Positions 35,009-44,841 of a DNA stretch of 64,000 nucleotides are shown one piece after another; the stretch's first letter is position 1, and the number at the start of each line of letters is the position of its first letter. The DNA is taken from contig OZ243039.1 in assembly GCA_965212025.1 (NCBI GenBank), forward strand, positions 744,001-808,000, read 5' to 3'. Below the pieces are notes generated by a model that was given only the letters and a program-made list of their open reading frames with translations, was not told the DNA's origin and ran no database searches. Both the position numbers and the translations under genes were made by a program. This DNA comes from G965212025 sp965212025. GTDB lineage: Bacteria > Pseudomonadota > Gammaproteobacteria > Poriferisulfidales > Oxydemutatoraceae.

Positions 35009-38000
35009 CTAACGTACTGCGCCGCCCAAGAGAACCCGCATTCGCAGAGACGCCGATTCTGGAGCCTCAGGCTGCACTGTGGCATTGCCTTGTTGAAAAT
35101 TCAGGGGCAACTCGTTGCCGGAGCCTTCATTGATATAGCCTTGAAGCCTAACATCAAGTTCAAATTCGCCGGTCAGACTGAGGGCAATTTCCCCCGCTAT
35201 ACCTAAGGACAGCGCCAGGCGAACCGCACTCTTGCCGGCCAAAACAGTGGCTTCATTGGTCCTTTTATTGCCGATGATCAGATAAACGCAACCGGTGTCA
35301 GAATCAGACCTGCACACCGGAACCGAACCTGAGGTTTTTGTCAATATAACTCTCAGAGTGCTATTTCTATCAGGGGCAGGGTCCAGCCTGACGCTCGCAG
35401 TTACCGGAATGACTGTAGGCGTTGCGTCGGCTGTAAACCCCAGCGTGCTTCCTGAAACCTCTACAGTGATCTGAACCGTAGAAGCCCTGGGAAGTCCAAC
35501 AAGTTGGGGCAATTGTTGGGCATTCCCGAAGCCCCAAATATTCGAATCCCAGTTTTCAAAGGGAGCAACGCTAACGCCCCCGCAGACGGTACCCGGAGTG
35601 GTTGGGCAGGTCAGCTGGCCGAGCTCTCTCTGTTCCCCTACGCCGCTGTTGCCAGGTTCCGATACGCAATAATTATGGTCGTTCAAGGTTCCTGGTCGGG
35701 TTTGGCGCAACCCAACCAATCCGCCTCTATTTTGTGTTGCCTTTACAGTGCCCGTTGCAAAAGTGTTGTTAATCACACTCCCGGCGTCAACCCGCCCGGC
35801 CAACCCGCCCGCCGTCCAAGAGCTTTCGACTTGCCCAGTTGCATAACTGAATCTTACGGTGGAACCACCCTCTGTCCAGCCGGTCAGCCCGCCCGCATAC
35901 GCACGACTTTCCGTTTCCGTAAGATTTCCTGTTGAGCTGACGTCTCCGGTTGCCACGCTGTTTTCCACGATTGCACCCTCACCCACTCTGCTGACCAGCC
36001 CACCCGCATTGGCACTAAATCCTGCTGCGCTGACGTCTCCGGTTGCCACGCTGTTTTTCACTGCTGCGCCCTTACCCATTTCACCGACCAGTCCGCCCGC
36101 ATAATTTTCCGCTGTGCTGACGTCTCCGGTTGCCACGCTATTTTTCACCATTGCACCCTTACCCATTCCACCGACCAGTCCGCCTGCATAATTTCCCGCT
36201 GCGCTGACTTGGGCGATCGCGATGCTCGCTTGCACCGTCGAATTCTCCATTCTGCCAACCAGTCCGCCCGCATAATTTCCCGCTGCGCTGACGGTTTCCT
36301 TTACCAAGCCGTTTTCCACGGTTGCACCCTCGCCCAGCGTACCAACCACTCCGCCAACTTCTTGCCCTCCAACGACAACTCCGGTCACTGTGAATCCCGA
36401 TATCGTTCCGCCACTGTATCCCGCCAGCCCACCGACCTGATTCATGCCTGTAATTTTCACGTCTTCCAGGTTAAGGTTCCGAATTTTTCCACCGGGAGAA
36501 AGTTTGCCAAACAGCCCAACTCCTGATACGGCGGCGCGACTGATGGTCAAACTGCTGATGGTCATATTATTCCCGTTGAAGATTCCGGAGAAACCCACAT
36601 CACCGTCCCCGATTGGTATAAAGCCCATGCCGTCATTCCAAAGGTTGGCTTCTGTGGCGTTGAGGTCTGCCACCAGTTCGTAGTGGGCAGACAGGGCATT
36701 CTGCACCGCCTGCAGTCGGCAAACCGTATCAACTTTGTAAGGGGAATCCTCCTCACCACTTCCTTCTGCGTAGCTCATCTCGGCCTCAGGGCAATCTGGG
36801 GTGTGAGTTAGCACAGGCAATTCCGTTGCAGCCCCGAAGTCCCAAATATTCGAATCCCAGTTTTTAAAAGGAACGATGCCATCGCAGACGGTACCAGGAG
36901 TGGTTGGACATTCCAGTTGGTCAAGCGTAACCGTGGTGACACCTTGTTGTTCCTGTGTGCCAACGTAATAGTTTCTGGTTGATGTGAGTTTTTTGGGATC
37001 CTCTATGGAGTAAATGAACTTGTGTTCAGTGCTCCCGGTTGCAAAACTGTTTAGCACACTTCCTGTTCCGAACACAAACCCTAATAAACCTCCAAATCCA
37101 GCACCTCCCAGTGATTCGGCACCCCCTGTTGCGTAACTGTTCCTGACCAACCAAATTTCCTGCAACTCGCTAATCAGCCCACCTGCCCTTACTATATTTA
37201 CGAGGCTATCAGTTGGTGCCTTGACATCCCCTGTTGAGTAGGAGTTCAGCACTGTTGAATTTCTGTTGGCACCCTCACTACGTTGCAGACCCAGGGTACC
37301 AATCAAGCCACCTGCATTCCGTGAAGCGGTCACTGTCCCACTCGCATGGCTTTCGCTGATTACGGCACTTATTGCTCGACCAATCAGCCCTCCAGCTGTA
37401 TCTGCCCCAGCGTTGATCTGTCCGGTTGCGGTGCTGTTTTGCACGCTCGAGTTTTGCGCAAAGCCAATCAATCCTCCGACAATTCTCTCTGTCAGAAGCT
37501 TACGCCTTTGCCCTTGCCCGGATACCACCAAAGCACCAGTCGCTGAGCAACGGCTAACCGTCGCCATGGAAAGCTGACCGACCAGTCCCCCCAAGTATTC
37601 TTCTGCGTCTGCTGCTGCGGTCGGTGATGTTGGCCGTACGATCACATCGCTTTCACAGACACTCAATATGGCATTGCTGAATGCTCCCACGAGTCCGCCG
37701 ACTTGGTGACGTCCCGTTACAGTTCCCGTTACAGAGACTTCTTCCATGTCCCCCAGGCTTTCCCCCACCATACCTCCCACTAAATTACGCCCTGTAACTT
37801 CCACGTCTACCAGGTTAAGGTTTTGAATTTTTCCACCGGGAGACAGTTTGCCAAACAGCCCAACTCTTGATGATGAGGGGAGACTGATGGTCAAATTGCG
37901 GATGGTCATGTCATTCCCGTCGAAGGTTCCGGAGAAGCCCTCAGTGCCTCCAATCGGAACAAAACCCGTGCCAGTGGCATTGATGCTGTTGCACAGCACA

Positions 38001-38239
38001 TAATTGCCCATCGAACCCGAAGTGATTGCCTGCAATTGGCTGATCTGTGTGATTGCGTAAGGAACGACAACCCCGTCCCCTGAGGAGGGGTTGTCACACG
38101 ATGGTTGTGCATGTGCAGAGCCTGCAATTGCCAACATCGCAAAAATGAGCACACCGTAACGGCACATTGACATCACCAAAGAATGGAAGGGTTCGTGGCG
38201 TGTAACTCTGTATTGCAACTTGGCGGCCGCATTCTTCAT
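35009..38239 (-). CDS. GLUG-repeat secreted protein, copy 2
   Basis: 1076 residues. The signal peptide is as in copy 1 (ends AGSAHA-Q). Module 1 (about 46-480) has eight GLUG-like motifs and is close to GLUG1. Module 2 starts near residue 483 (CPEAEMSYAEGSGEED) and repeats the module 1 plan, with a GFIPIGDGDVGFSGIFNGN segment parallel to FVPIGGTEGFSGTFDGN. It carries nine more motifs (AGGLVGRME, AGGLVGEMG and others). The C-terminal domain starts near 920 and ends LRMRVLLGGAVR. Its second half is almost identical to GLUG3. Its promoter looks decayed. Confidence 0.78.
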   Translation of the reverse strand: MKNAAAKLQYRVTRHEPFHSLVMSMCRYGVLIFAMLAIAGSAHAQPSCDNPSSGDGVVVPYAITQISQLQAITSGSMGNYVLCNSINATGTGFVPIGGTEGFSGTFDGNDMTIRNLTISLPSSSRVGLFGKLSPGGKIQNLNLVDVEVTGRNLVGGMVGESLGDMEEVSVTGTVTGRHQVGGLVGAFSNAILSVCESDVIVRPTSPTAAADAEEYLGGLVGQLSMATVSRCSATGALVVSGQGQRRKLLTERIVGGLIGFAQNSSVQNSTATGQINAGADTAGGLIGRAISAVISESHASGTVTASRNAGGLIGTLGLQRSEGANRNSTVLNSYSTGDVKAPTDSLVNIVRAGGLISELQEIWLVRNSYATGGAESLGGAGFGGLLGFVFGTGSVLNSFATGSTEHKFIYSIEDPKKLTSTRNYYVGTQEQQGVTTVTLDQLECPTTPGTVCDGIVPFKNWDSNIWDFGAATELPVLTHTPDCPEAEMSYAEGSGEEDSPYKVDTVCRLQAVQNALSAHYELVADLNATEANLWNDGMGFIPIGDGDVGFSGIFNGNNMTISSLTISRAAVSGVGLFGKLSPGGKIRNLNLEDVKITGMNQVGGLAGYSGGTISGFTVTGVVVGGQEVGGVVGTLGEGATVENGLVKETVSAAGNYAGGLVGRMENSTVQASIAIAQVSAAGNYAGGLVGGMGKGAMVKNSVATGDVSTAENYAGGLVGEMGKGAAVKNSVATGDVSAAGFSANAGGLVSRVGEGAIVENSVATGDVSSTGNLTETESRAYAGGLTGWTEGGSTVRFSYATGQVESSWTAGGLAGRVDAGSVINNTFATGTVKATQNRGGLVGLRQTRPGTLNDHNYCVSEPGNSGVGEQRELGQLTCPTTPGTVCGGVSVAPFENWDSNIWGFGNAQQLPQLVGLPRASTVQITVEVSGSTLGFTADATPTVIPVTASVRLDPAPDRNSTLRVILTKTSGSVPVCRSDSDTGCVYLIIGNKRTNEATVLAGKSAVRLALSLGIAGEIALSLTGEFELDVRLQGYINEGSGNELPLNFQQGNATVQPEAPESASLRMRVLLGGAVR

Positions 38240-38400
38240 GAAAATGAAGCTTGAGACGCCTTCGCCCCTTTGGAACGCTCCCCAAACACAGATTTCAGCA
38301 TTGGGCGGGAGTCTGACTTCGGGAATTTCTCTTTAGACCGAGCCCGAAGGTGGCACGCCTGCAAAGAGCCATCAAGTCCTGAAATGATTTGTTCCGACAC
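38236..38400 (-). CDS. Conserved small ORF overlapping the GLUG2 start (copy 2)
   Basis: 54 codons from GTG 38400; the stop overlaps the GLUG2 ATG as ATGA. It differs from copy 1 by about four substitutions, all changing amino acids (for example Ser/Gly and Gln/Arg), and has no indel. It seems identical or nearly so to copy 3. The frame is open further upstream, so the start is uncertain. Confidence 0.35.
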   Translation of the reverse strand: MSEQIISGLDGSLQACHLRARSKEKFPKSDSRPMLKSVFGERSKGAKASQASFS

Positions 38401-38447
38401 CGCAGTTAACCCTTCCTTTTTCACTACAAATGACCACGGGACTCCAA

Positions 38448-38476
38448 AGAGTACAGGTTGCTCGGTAATTTGTCTA
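38448..38476 (-). promoter_or_regulatory. Decayed promoter upstream of GLUG2
   Basis: At the place equal to the GLUG1 and GLUG3 promoters the minus strand reads TAGACA (38476-38471), 17 bases, and TACTCT (38453-38448). The -10 box keeps only three consensus bases, so this copy may be weakly expressed. The rest of 38477-38610 shows only duplicated flank. Confidence 0.35.
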
Positions 38477-38610
38477 TAAATGCGGCGGATGTTGAAGCTT
38501 GATTGCAGTTTCCACACCGCAACTTTGGGCGACAGACAGTCTGGCGATGGCCTTGCCGGGTTGTACTTTGGAGCAATATCGTGGTGACCTGACCTCATCT
38601 GCCAATCAGA

Positions 38611-39426
38611 CTTCCGGCTGCCCGGGGTTTTTGTTTTTTCAACTTTCCCTTTTCGCTTAGAGGCACAATGCGATGAAATGGGGAGCCCCCCTCAATCTGA
38701 GGCCTGTTTTATCCCGAAGGCTTCCAGGCTTCTGATGGATCGGGTGCGGTGCAACTCATCATGCGTGCGTATAGGTCTTGCAGGGCTTTCTGCCGGGAAG
38801 GTGCAGCCTACGGTCTTCCCACAACGAGACAGTTGTTCCGGGTTGAGTACGCGCTTGTGGTCGTCTATTGGCGTTTCATCCATGCGAATGCTTGGCGTAA
38901 AAATTGCAAATTCCCGACCATTCTGCCTGCGTGCCGACGCCACTTCGCTACCGGATGCCACGACTCCGTGACACCCCAGTGCTTTGGCCTGCCGCGCCTG
39001 CCCACAAACCAACGCATCAAGACTTCCTTCATAAGCCATATTTTTCTGCATCTTTTTGATCCAGGCTGCTTAAAAACGTAACCAACAGAATCTTCAGGTG
39101 TGGGTCACAGTTTTCCACCGCCGCTTCCAGCATGGCCTCATGACTATGTACGCTGAGAAAAGAAGCTCCGCTGTCTGCCAGATTTCGCACTGCGGCACCC
39201 ACCGTTCTTGGAATATCATGAAGCTTCAAGTCCACAAATACTTTTGCGTCACGCTTCAGCAGGCAGTCAAGCCAAAAGCACCACGATCTGTGAATGTTTC
39301 CAGCCCGAGTTTGAAAAAACGCACGCTGTCACCCAGCTCAAGCACGACTTTTTTGGCTTCACTGACGGGCAGGTCCAACGCCAGAACCAGACGCCCGGTG
39401 ATTTCAGCAGGAATATTTTGAGACAT
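38611..39426 (-). pseudogene. pyrF: pyrF pseudogene
   Basis: A copy of pyrF broken by several small deletions relative to the intact gene at 43979-44821. It lacks bases in the CAGCCAGTCAAGCAAGCC stretch, in the segment encoding the last third (the region of intact EQALRAGADCLVVGRP is partly missing) and at the stop, where TAG reads AAG. Two frames carry recognisable pieces, one with FVDLKLHDIPRTVGAA-like coding and one with GCHGVVASGSEVASARRQNG. Because an intact copy follows, loss would be harmless. Confidence 0.9.
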
Positions 39427-39446
39427 GCTTTTACCCTGTCAGCCAG

Positions 39447-40215
39447 CTATGCGCTTTGGATTTTCTGGAGTTGGGAGAAATAATGGCTGATGTACCCGTC
39501 CAGCGACAGAACATCCCGGCTTTCAATATCAGCTTGCGCCTGTAAAGATTCAGCAGCCAGAGGTTGGTGCGCGAAATAGTCACTGGATTCCATGGTTTTA
39601 CTCCCGGAGAAAACCGCGAAGCTTTCTCCTGAAGTGCGCATGTGCTCCAGAACGCGTGCCGATGGCATCTGTTCCGGCGTCTGGAATGTTTCCATTTGTG
39701 TGCTCAATGCCTGGCTGAACCGTGTGCTGCCGTGTGTCTTGGTCAGTAACTCGCTGACAGGGAGCATTTGTTGACATATTTCATTGCCCCACGCACGCAA
39801 TGACCTTTTGCGCCCCTGAGAGTACAGGAAAAGATTCGGGTCGCGTCCCCGGTGTGCAACGCGCACTTCGTTTTCCCGGATTTCTCCTGCTGCGGCCTCA
39901 TCCGGCAATGGGCTGTCATTGGCCAACAGGTAATAGGTCACGAAAAGCTCCAGGAAATCCAGCTGCGCTTCTCCGGTTCCGCAAGGTTCAAAAGGATCTA
40001 CGTCCAAAGCGCGCAACTCCACGCACGCAACTACACCACGCACGCTACACCACGCCGGTGCAGGGCGGTTTATGGACATTTCGCCTTTTTTTGGCACACA
40101 TTTGGGGCGAATCGTCGCGTAATACCCGTTGTCCGGAAGACACAGGAGTTTAATTAACGTCGGCTTTTCATGTTTATGACACGGTATCGTGATGCCCTGC
40201 TTCTGGCTGGATATG
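39447..40215 (-). pseudogene. gshA: gshA 3'-part duplicate, truncated
   Basis: The C-terminal 200 or so codons of gshA are open here (39447-40097), closely matching the intact gene, with the fragment extending in other frames to about 40215. It lacks the first 300 codons, which hold much of the active site. A 33-base deletion removes 11 codons near the C-terminus (PLAAESL against PLAPEFRSHFCKLAAESL); its ends carry AGCCAG repeats. A short insertion lies near 40030. It should not encode a working ligase. Confidence 0.9.
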
Positions 40216-40325
40216 GCTGGAAACTGCGACCGGTCAACACTTTGAAATTTTTTGTGGTTTTTGTGGGCGGGCTTGGCTTGTGGCAGTGAGGGAGGGGGCG
40301 TGGCAGTGCCCTACAAGTCTCTCGC

Positions 40326-43300
40326 CTAACGTACTGCGCCGCCCAAGAGAACCCGCATTCGCAGAGACGCCGATTCTGGAGCCTCAGGCTGCACTGTGGC
40401 ATTGCCTTGTTGAAAATTCAGGGGCAACTCGTTGCCGGAGCCTTCATTGATATAGCCTTGAAGCCTAACATCAAGTTCAAATTCGCCGGTCAGACTGAGG
40501 GCAATTTCCCCCGCTATACCTAAGGACAGCGCCAGGCGAACCGCACTCGTGCCGGCCAAAACAGTGGCTTCATTGGTCCTTTTATTGCCGATGATCAGAT
40601 AAACGCAACCGGTGTCAGAATCAGACCTGCACACCGGAACCGAACCTGAGGTTTTTGTCAATATAATTCTCAGAGTGCTATTTCTATCGGGGGCAGGGTC
40701 CAGCCTGACGCTCGCAGTTACCGGAATGACTGTAGGCGTTGCGTCGGCTGTAAACCCCAGCGTGCCTCCTGAAACCTCTACAGTGATCTGAACCGTAGAA
40801 GCCCTGGGAAGTCCAACAAGTTGGGGCAATTGTTCGGCATTCCCGAAGTCCCAAATATTCGAATCCCAGTTTTCAAAGGGAGCAACGCTAACGCCCCCGC
40901 AGACGGTACCCGGAGTGGTTGGGCAGGTCAGCTGGCCGAGCTCTCTCTGTTCCCCTACGCCGCTGTTGCCAGGTTCCGATACGCAATAATTATGGTCGTT
41001 CAAGGTTCCTGGTCGGGTTTGGCGCAACCCAACCAATCCGCCTCTATTTTGTGTTGCCTTTACAGTGCCCGTTGCAAAAGTGTTGTTAATCACACTCCCG
41101 GCGTCAACCCGCCCGGCCAACCCGCCCGCCGTCCAAGAGCTTTCGACTTGCCCAGTTGCATAACTGAATCTTACGGTGGAACCACCCTCTGTCCAGCCGG
41201 TCAGCCCGCCCGCATACGCACGACTTTCCGTTTCCGTAAGATTTCCTGTTGAGCTGACGTCTCCGGTTGCCACGCTGTTTTCCACGATTGCACCCTCACC
41301 CACTCTGCTGACCAGCCCACCCGCATTGGCACTAAATCCTGCTGCGCTGACGTCTCCGGTTGCCACGCTGTTTTTCACTGCTGCGCCCTTACCCATTTCA
41401 CCGACCAGTCCGCCCGCATAATTTTCCGCTGTGCTGACGTCTCCGGTTGCCACGCTATTTTTCACCATTGCACCCTTACCCATTCCACCGACCAGTCCGC
41501 CTGCATAATTTCCCGCTGCGCTGACTTGGGCGATCGCGATGCTCGCTTGCACCGTCGAATTCTCCATTCTGCCAACCAGTCCGCCCGCATAATTTCCCGC
41601 TGCGCTGACGGTTTCCTTTACCAAGCCGTTTTCCACGGTTGCACCCTCGCCCAGCGTACCAACCACTCCGCCAACTTCTTGCCCTCCAACGACAACTCCG
41701 GTCACTGTGAACCCCGATATCGTTCCGCCACTGTATCCCGCCAGCCCTCCGACCTGATTCATGCCTGTAATTTTCACGTCTTCCAGGTTAAGGTTTTGAA
41801 TTTTTCCACCGGGAGAAAGTTTGCCAAACAGCCCAACTCCTGATACGGCGGGGCGATTGACGATCAAATTGCTGATGGTCATGCCATTCCCGTTGAAGAT
41901 TCCGGAGAAACCCACATCACCGTCCCCGATTGGTATAAAGCCCATGCCGTCATTCCAAAGGTTGGCTTCTGTGGCGTTGAGGTCTGCCACCAGTTCGTAG
42001 TGGGCAGACAGGGCATTCTGCACCGCCTGCAGTCGGCAAACCGTATCAACTTTGTAAGGGGAATCCTCCTCACCACTTCCTTCTGCGTAGCTCATCTCGG
42101 CCTCAGGGCAACCCGAGGTGGGTGAGGTGGGTATGGGAACCTGAGTTAGCACAGGCAATTCCGTTGCAGCCCCGAAGTTCCAAATATCCTGATCCCATTC
42201 TACAAAGGGAGGAACGACACCGCCACCGCAGACGGTACCAGGAGTGGTTGGACATTCCAGTTGGTCAAGCAGAACCCGGGTGACGCCTGGCTCTACGTCC
42301 TGTATGCCAGGTGCTTCAAGATAATAGTTCCCGCTTGATGTGAGTTTTTTGGGATCCTTTAGGTAGTAAATGAACTTGTGTTCAGTGCTCCCGGTTGCAA
42401 AACTGTTTAGCACACTCCCTGTTCCGAATACTAACCCTAATAAACCTCCAAATTCAGCACCTCCCGGTGATTCGTCACCCCCAGTTGCGTAACTGTTCCT
42501 GACCAACCAGTTTTCCTGCAGCTCGCTAATCAGCCCACCTGCCCTTTTTCCAATTACCTGGCCAGTCAATGGTAGCTCGACATCCCCTGTTGAGTAGGAG
42601 TTCAGCACTGTTGACTTTCTGACAGGGAGTTCGGTTCCGCGCTCCTGACCCAGTATGCCAATCAAGCCACCTGCATTCCGTGAAGCGGTCACTGTCCCAC
42701 TCGCATGGCTTTCGCTGATTACGGCACTTATTGCTCGACCAATCAGCCCTCCAGCTGTACCTGCCCCAGCGTTGATCTGTCCGGTTGCGGTGCTGTTTTG
42801 CACGCTCGAGTTTTGCGCAAAGCCAATCAATCCTCCGACAATTCTCTCTGTCAGAAGCTTACGCCTTTGCCCTTGCCCGGATACCACCAAATTACCAGTC
42901 GCTGAGCAACGGCTAACCGTCGCCGTGGAAAGCTGACCGACCAGTCCCCCCAAGTATTCTTCTGCGGCATCTTCTGCGGTCGGTGATATTGGCCGCACGA
43001 TCACATCGCTTTTACAGACACTCAATATGGCATTGCTGAATGCTCCCACGAGTCCGCCGACTTGGTGATGTCCCGTTACAGTTCCCGTTACAGAGACACC
43101 TTCTATGTTCCCCAGGCTTTCCCCCACAAGGCCACCGACCTGATCTATGCCCGTAACTTCCACGTCTACCAGCTTAAGGTTTTGAATTTTTCCACCGGTA
43201 GACAGTTTGCCAAACAGCCCAACTCTTGATGATGAGGGGAGACTGATGGTCAAATTGCGGATGGTCATGTCATTCCCGTCGAAGGTTCCGGAGAAGCCCT

Positions 43301-43598
43301 CAGTGCCTCCAATCGGAACAAAACCCGTGCCAGTGGCATTGATGCTGTTGCACAGCACATAATTGCCCATCGAACCCGAAGTGATTGCCTGCAATTGGGC
43401 GATGTTTTTGATTGCGTAAGGAACGACAACCCCGTCCCCTGAGGAGGGGTTGTCACACGATGGTTGTGCATGTGCAGAGCCTGCAATTGCCAACATCGCA
43501 AAAATGAGCACACCGTAACGGCACATTGACATCACCAAAGAATGGAAGGGTTCGTGGCGTGTAACTCTGTATTGCAACTTGGCGGCCGCATTCTTCAT
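40326..43598 (-). CDS. GLUG-repeat secreted protein, copy 3
   Basis: 1090 residues with the same layout as copy 2: signal peptide, two GLUG modules with 8 and 9 motifs, and the C-terminal domain ending LRMRVLLGGAVR. Module 1 differs from copy 2 in short patches (a SGNYYLEAPGIQDVEPG segment in place of STRNYYVGTQEQQG, and an extra VPIPTSPTSG before module 2). Module 2 and the C-terminal domain are nearly identical to copy 2. This copy has the best promoter (43815-43843) and sits next to intact pyrF. It is probably a large secreted beta-helical protein; an adhesin role is inference. Confidence 0.78.
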   Translation of the reverse strand: MKNAAAKLQYRVTRHEPFHSLVMSMCRYGVLIFAMLAIAGSAHAQPSCDNPSSGDGVVVPYAIKNIAQLQAITSGSMGNYVLCNSINATGTGFVPIGGTEGFSGTFDGNDMTIRNLTISLPSSSRVGLFGKLSTGGKIQNLKLVDVEVTGIDQVGGLVGESLGNIEGVSVTGTVTGHHQVGGLVGAFSNAILSVCKSDVIVRPISPTAEDAAEEYLGGLVGQLSTATVSRCSATGNLVVSGQGQRRKLLTERIVGGLIGFAQNSSVQNSTATGQINAGAGTAGGLIGRAISAVISESHASGTVTASRNAGGLIGILGQERGTELPVRKSTVLNSYSTGDVELPLTGQVIGKRAGGLISELQENWLVRNSYATGGDESPGGAEFGGLLGLVFGTGSVLNSFATGSTEHKFIYYLKDPKKLTSSGNYYLEAPGIQDVEPGVTRVLLDQLECPTTPGTVCGGGVVPPFVEWDQDIWNFGAATELPVLTQVPIPTSPTSGCPEAEMSYAEGSGEEDSPYKVDTVCRLQAVQNALSAHYELVADLNATEANLWNDGMGFIPIGDGDVGFSGIFNGNGMTISNLIVNRPAVSGVGLFGKLSPGGKIQNLNLEDVKITGMNQVGGLAGYSGGTISGFTVTGVVVGGQEVGGVVGTLGEGATVENGLVKETVSAAGNYAGGLVGRMENSTVQASIAIAQVSAAGNYAGGLVGGMGKGAMVKNSVATGDVSTAENYAGGLVGEMGKGAAVKNSVATGDVSAAGFSANAGGLVSRVGEGAIVENSVATGDVSSTGNLTETESRAYAGGLTGWTEGGSTVRFSYATGQVESSWTAGGLAGRVDAGSVINNTFATGTVKATQNRGGLVGLRQTRPGTLNDHNYCVSEPGNSGVGEQRELGQLTCPTTPGTVCGGVSVAPFENWDSNIWDFGNAEQLPQLVGLPRASTVQITVEVSGGTLGFTADATPTVIPVTASVRLDPAPDRNSTLRIILTKTSGSVPVCRSDSDTGCVYLIIGNKRTNEATVLAGTSAVRLALSLGIAGEIALSLTGEFELDVRLQGYINEGSGNELPLNFQQGNATVQPEAPESASLRMRVLLGGAVR

Positions 43599-43759
43599 GA
43601 AAATGAAGCTTGAGACGCCTTCGCCCCTTTGGAACGCTCCCCAAACACAGATTTCAGCATTGGGCGGGAGTCTGACTTCGGGAATTTCTCTTTAGACCGA
43701 GCCCGAAGGTGGCACGCCTGCAAAGAGCCATCAAGTCCTGAAATGATTTGTTCCGACAC
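43595..43759 (-). CDS. Conserved small ORF overlapping the GLUG3 start (copy 3)
   Basis: 54 codons from GTG 43759; the stop overlaps the GLUG3 ATG as ATGA. It begins about 50 bases after the predicted transcription start of the promoter at 43815-43843. The sequence upstream of the GTG differs from copies 1 and 2 while the 54 codons stay aligned, which favours GTG as the start if it is real. Confidence 0.35.
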   Translation of the reverse strand: MSEQIISGLDGSLQACHLRARSKEKFPKSDSRPMLKSVFGERSKGAKASQASFS

Positions 43760-43814
43760 CGTAATTGACCCCCCCACATACAAAGGGCAAAGAAAAGACA
43801 CACGCAAGCTTTCA

Positions 43815-43843
43815 ATTATACGGGATACCCGGGGATTTGTCCA
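43815..43843 (-). promoter_or_regulatory. Candidate promoter of GLUG3
   Basis: Minus-strand TGGACA (43843-43838), 17 bases, then a perfect TATAAT (43820-43815). It is the strongest sigma-70-like promoter of the three GLUG copies. The predicted leader is about 210 bases and nearly the same in copies 2 and 3. Confidence 0.6.
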
Positions 43844-43978
43844 TATAATGTAGGCGAATGTTGAAGCTCGGTGCAATTTCCACACCGCAACTTTGGGCGA
43901 CAGACAGTCTGGCGATGACCTTGCCGGGTTGTACTTTGGAGCAATATCTTGGTGACCCGACTTCATCTGCCAATCAGA

Positions 43979-44821
43979 CTACCGGCTGTCCGGGGTTTTT
44001 GTTTTTTCATACTTTCCCTTTTCGCTGAGAGGCACAATGCGATGAAATGGGGAGCCCCCCTCAATCTGAGGCCTGTTTTGTCCCGAAGGCTTCCAGGCTT
44101 CTGATGGATCGGGTGCGGTGCAACTCATCATGCGTGCGTATAGGTCTTGCAGGGCTTTCTGCCGGGAAGGTGCAGCCAGTATCGGTCTTCCCACAACGAG
44201 ACAGTCAGCCCCGGCGCGCAGTGCCTGTTCCGGGTTGAGCACGCGCTTGTGGTCGTTTATTGGCGTTTCGCTCATACGAATGCCTGGCGTAAAAATTGCA
44301 AATTCCCGACCATTCTGCCTGCGTACCGATGCCACTTCGCTACCGGATGCCACGACTCCGTGACACCCCAGTGCTTTGGCCCGCCGCGCCCGCTCACAAA
44401 CCAACGCATCAAGACTTCCTTCATAAGCCATATTCTTCGCATCTTTTTGATCCAGGCTGCTTAAAAACGTAACCAACAGAATCTTCAGGTGTGAGCCACA
44501 GTTTTCCACCGCCGCTTCCAGCATGGCCTCATGACTATGTACGCTGAGAAAAGAAGCTCCGCTGTCTGCCAGATTTCGCACCGCGGCGGCCACCGTTCTT
44601 GGAATATCATGAAGCTTCAAGTCCACAAATACTTTTGCGTCACGCTTCAGCAGCCAGTCAAGCAAGCCAAAAGCACCACGATCTGTGAATGTTTCCAGCC
44701 CGAGTTTGAAAAAACGCACGCTGTCACCCAGCTCAAGCACAACTTTTTTGGCTTCACTGACGGGCAGGTCCAACGCCAGAACCAGACGCCCGGTGATTTC
44801 AGCAGGAATATTTTGAGACAT
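43979..44821 (-). CDS. pyrF: Orotidine 5'-phosphate decarboxylase
   Basis: 280 residues. The catalytic segment reads VFVDLKLHDIPRTVAAAV, the family's D-x-K-x-x-D-I-P-x-T. The start RLVLALDLPVSEAKKVV and the phosphate loop (FTPGIRM and LVVGRPILAA) are also standard. It makes UMP from OMP. The last 45 or so residues, after LYARMMS, go beyond the usual end, are hydrophilic, and run toward the GLUG upstream flank; they may be read-through gained at a rearrangement. It follows gshA by 20 bases. Confidence 0.93.
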   Translation of the reverse strand: MSQNIPAEITGRLVLALDLPVSEAKKVVLELGDSVRFFKLGLETFTDRGAFGLLDWLLKRDAKVFVDLKLHDIPRTVAAAVRNLADSGASFLSVHSHEAMLEAAVENCGSHLKILLVTFLSSLDQKDAKNMAYEGSLDALVCERARRAKALGCHGVVASGSEVASVRRQNGREFAIFTPGIRMSETPINDHKRVLNPEQALRAGADCLVVGRPILAAPSRQKALQDLYARMMSCTAPDPSEAWKPSGQNRPQIEGGSPFHRIVPLSEKGKYEKTKTPDSR

Positions 44822-44841
44822 GCTTTTACCCTGTCAGCCAG

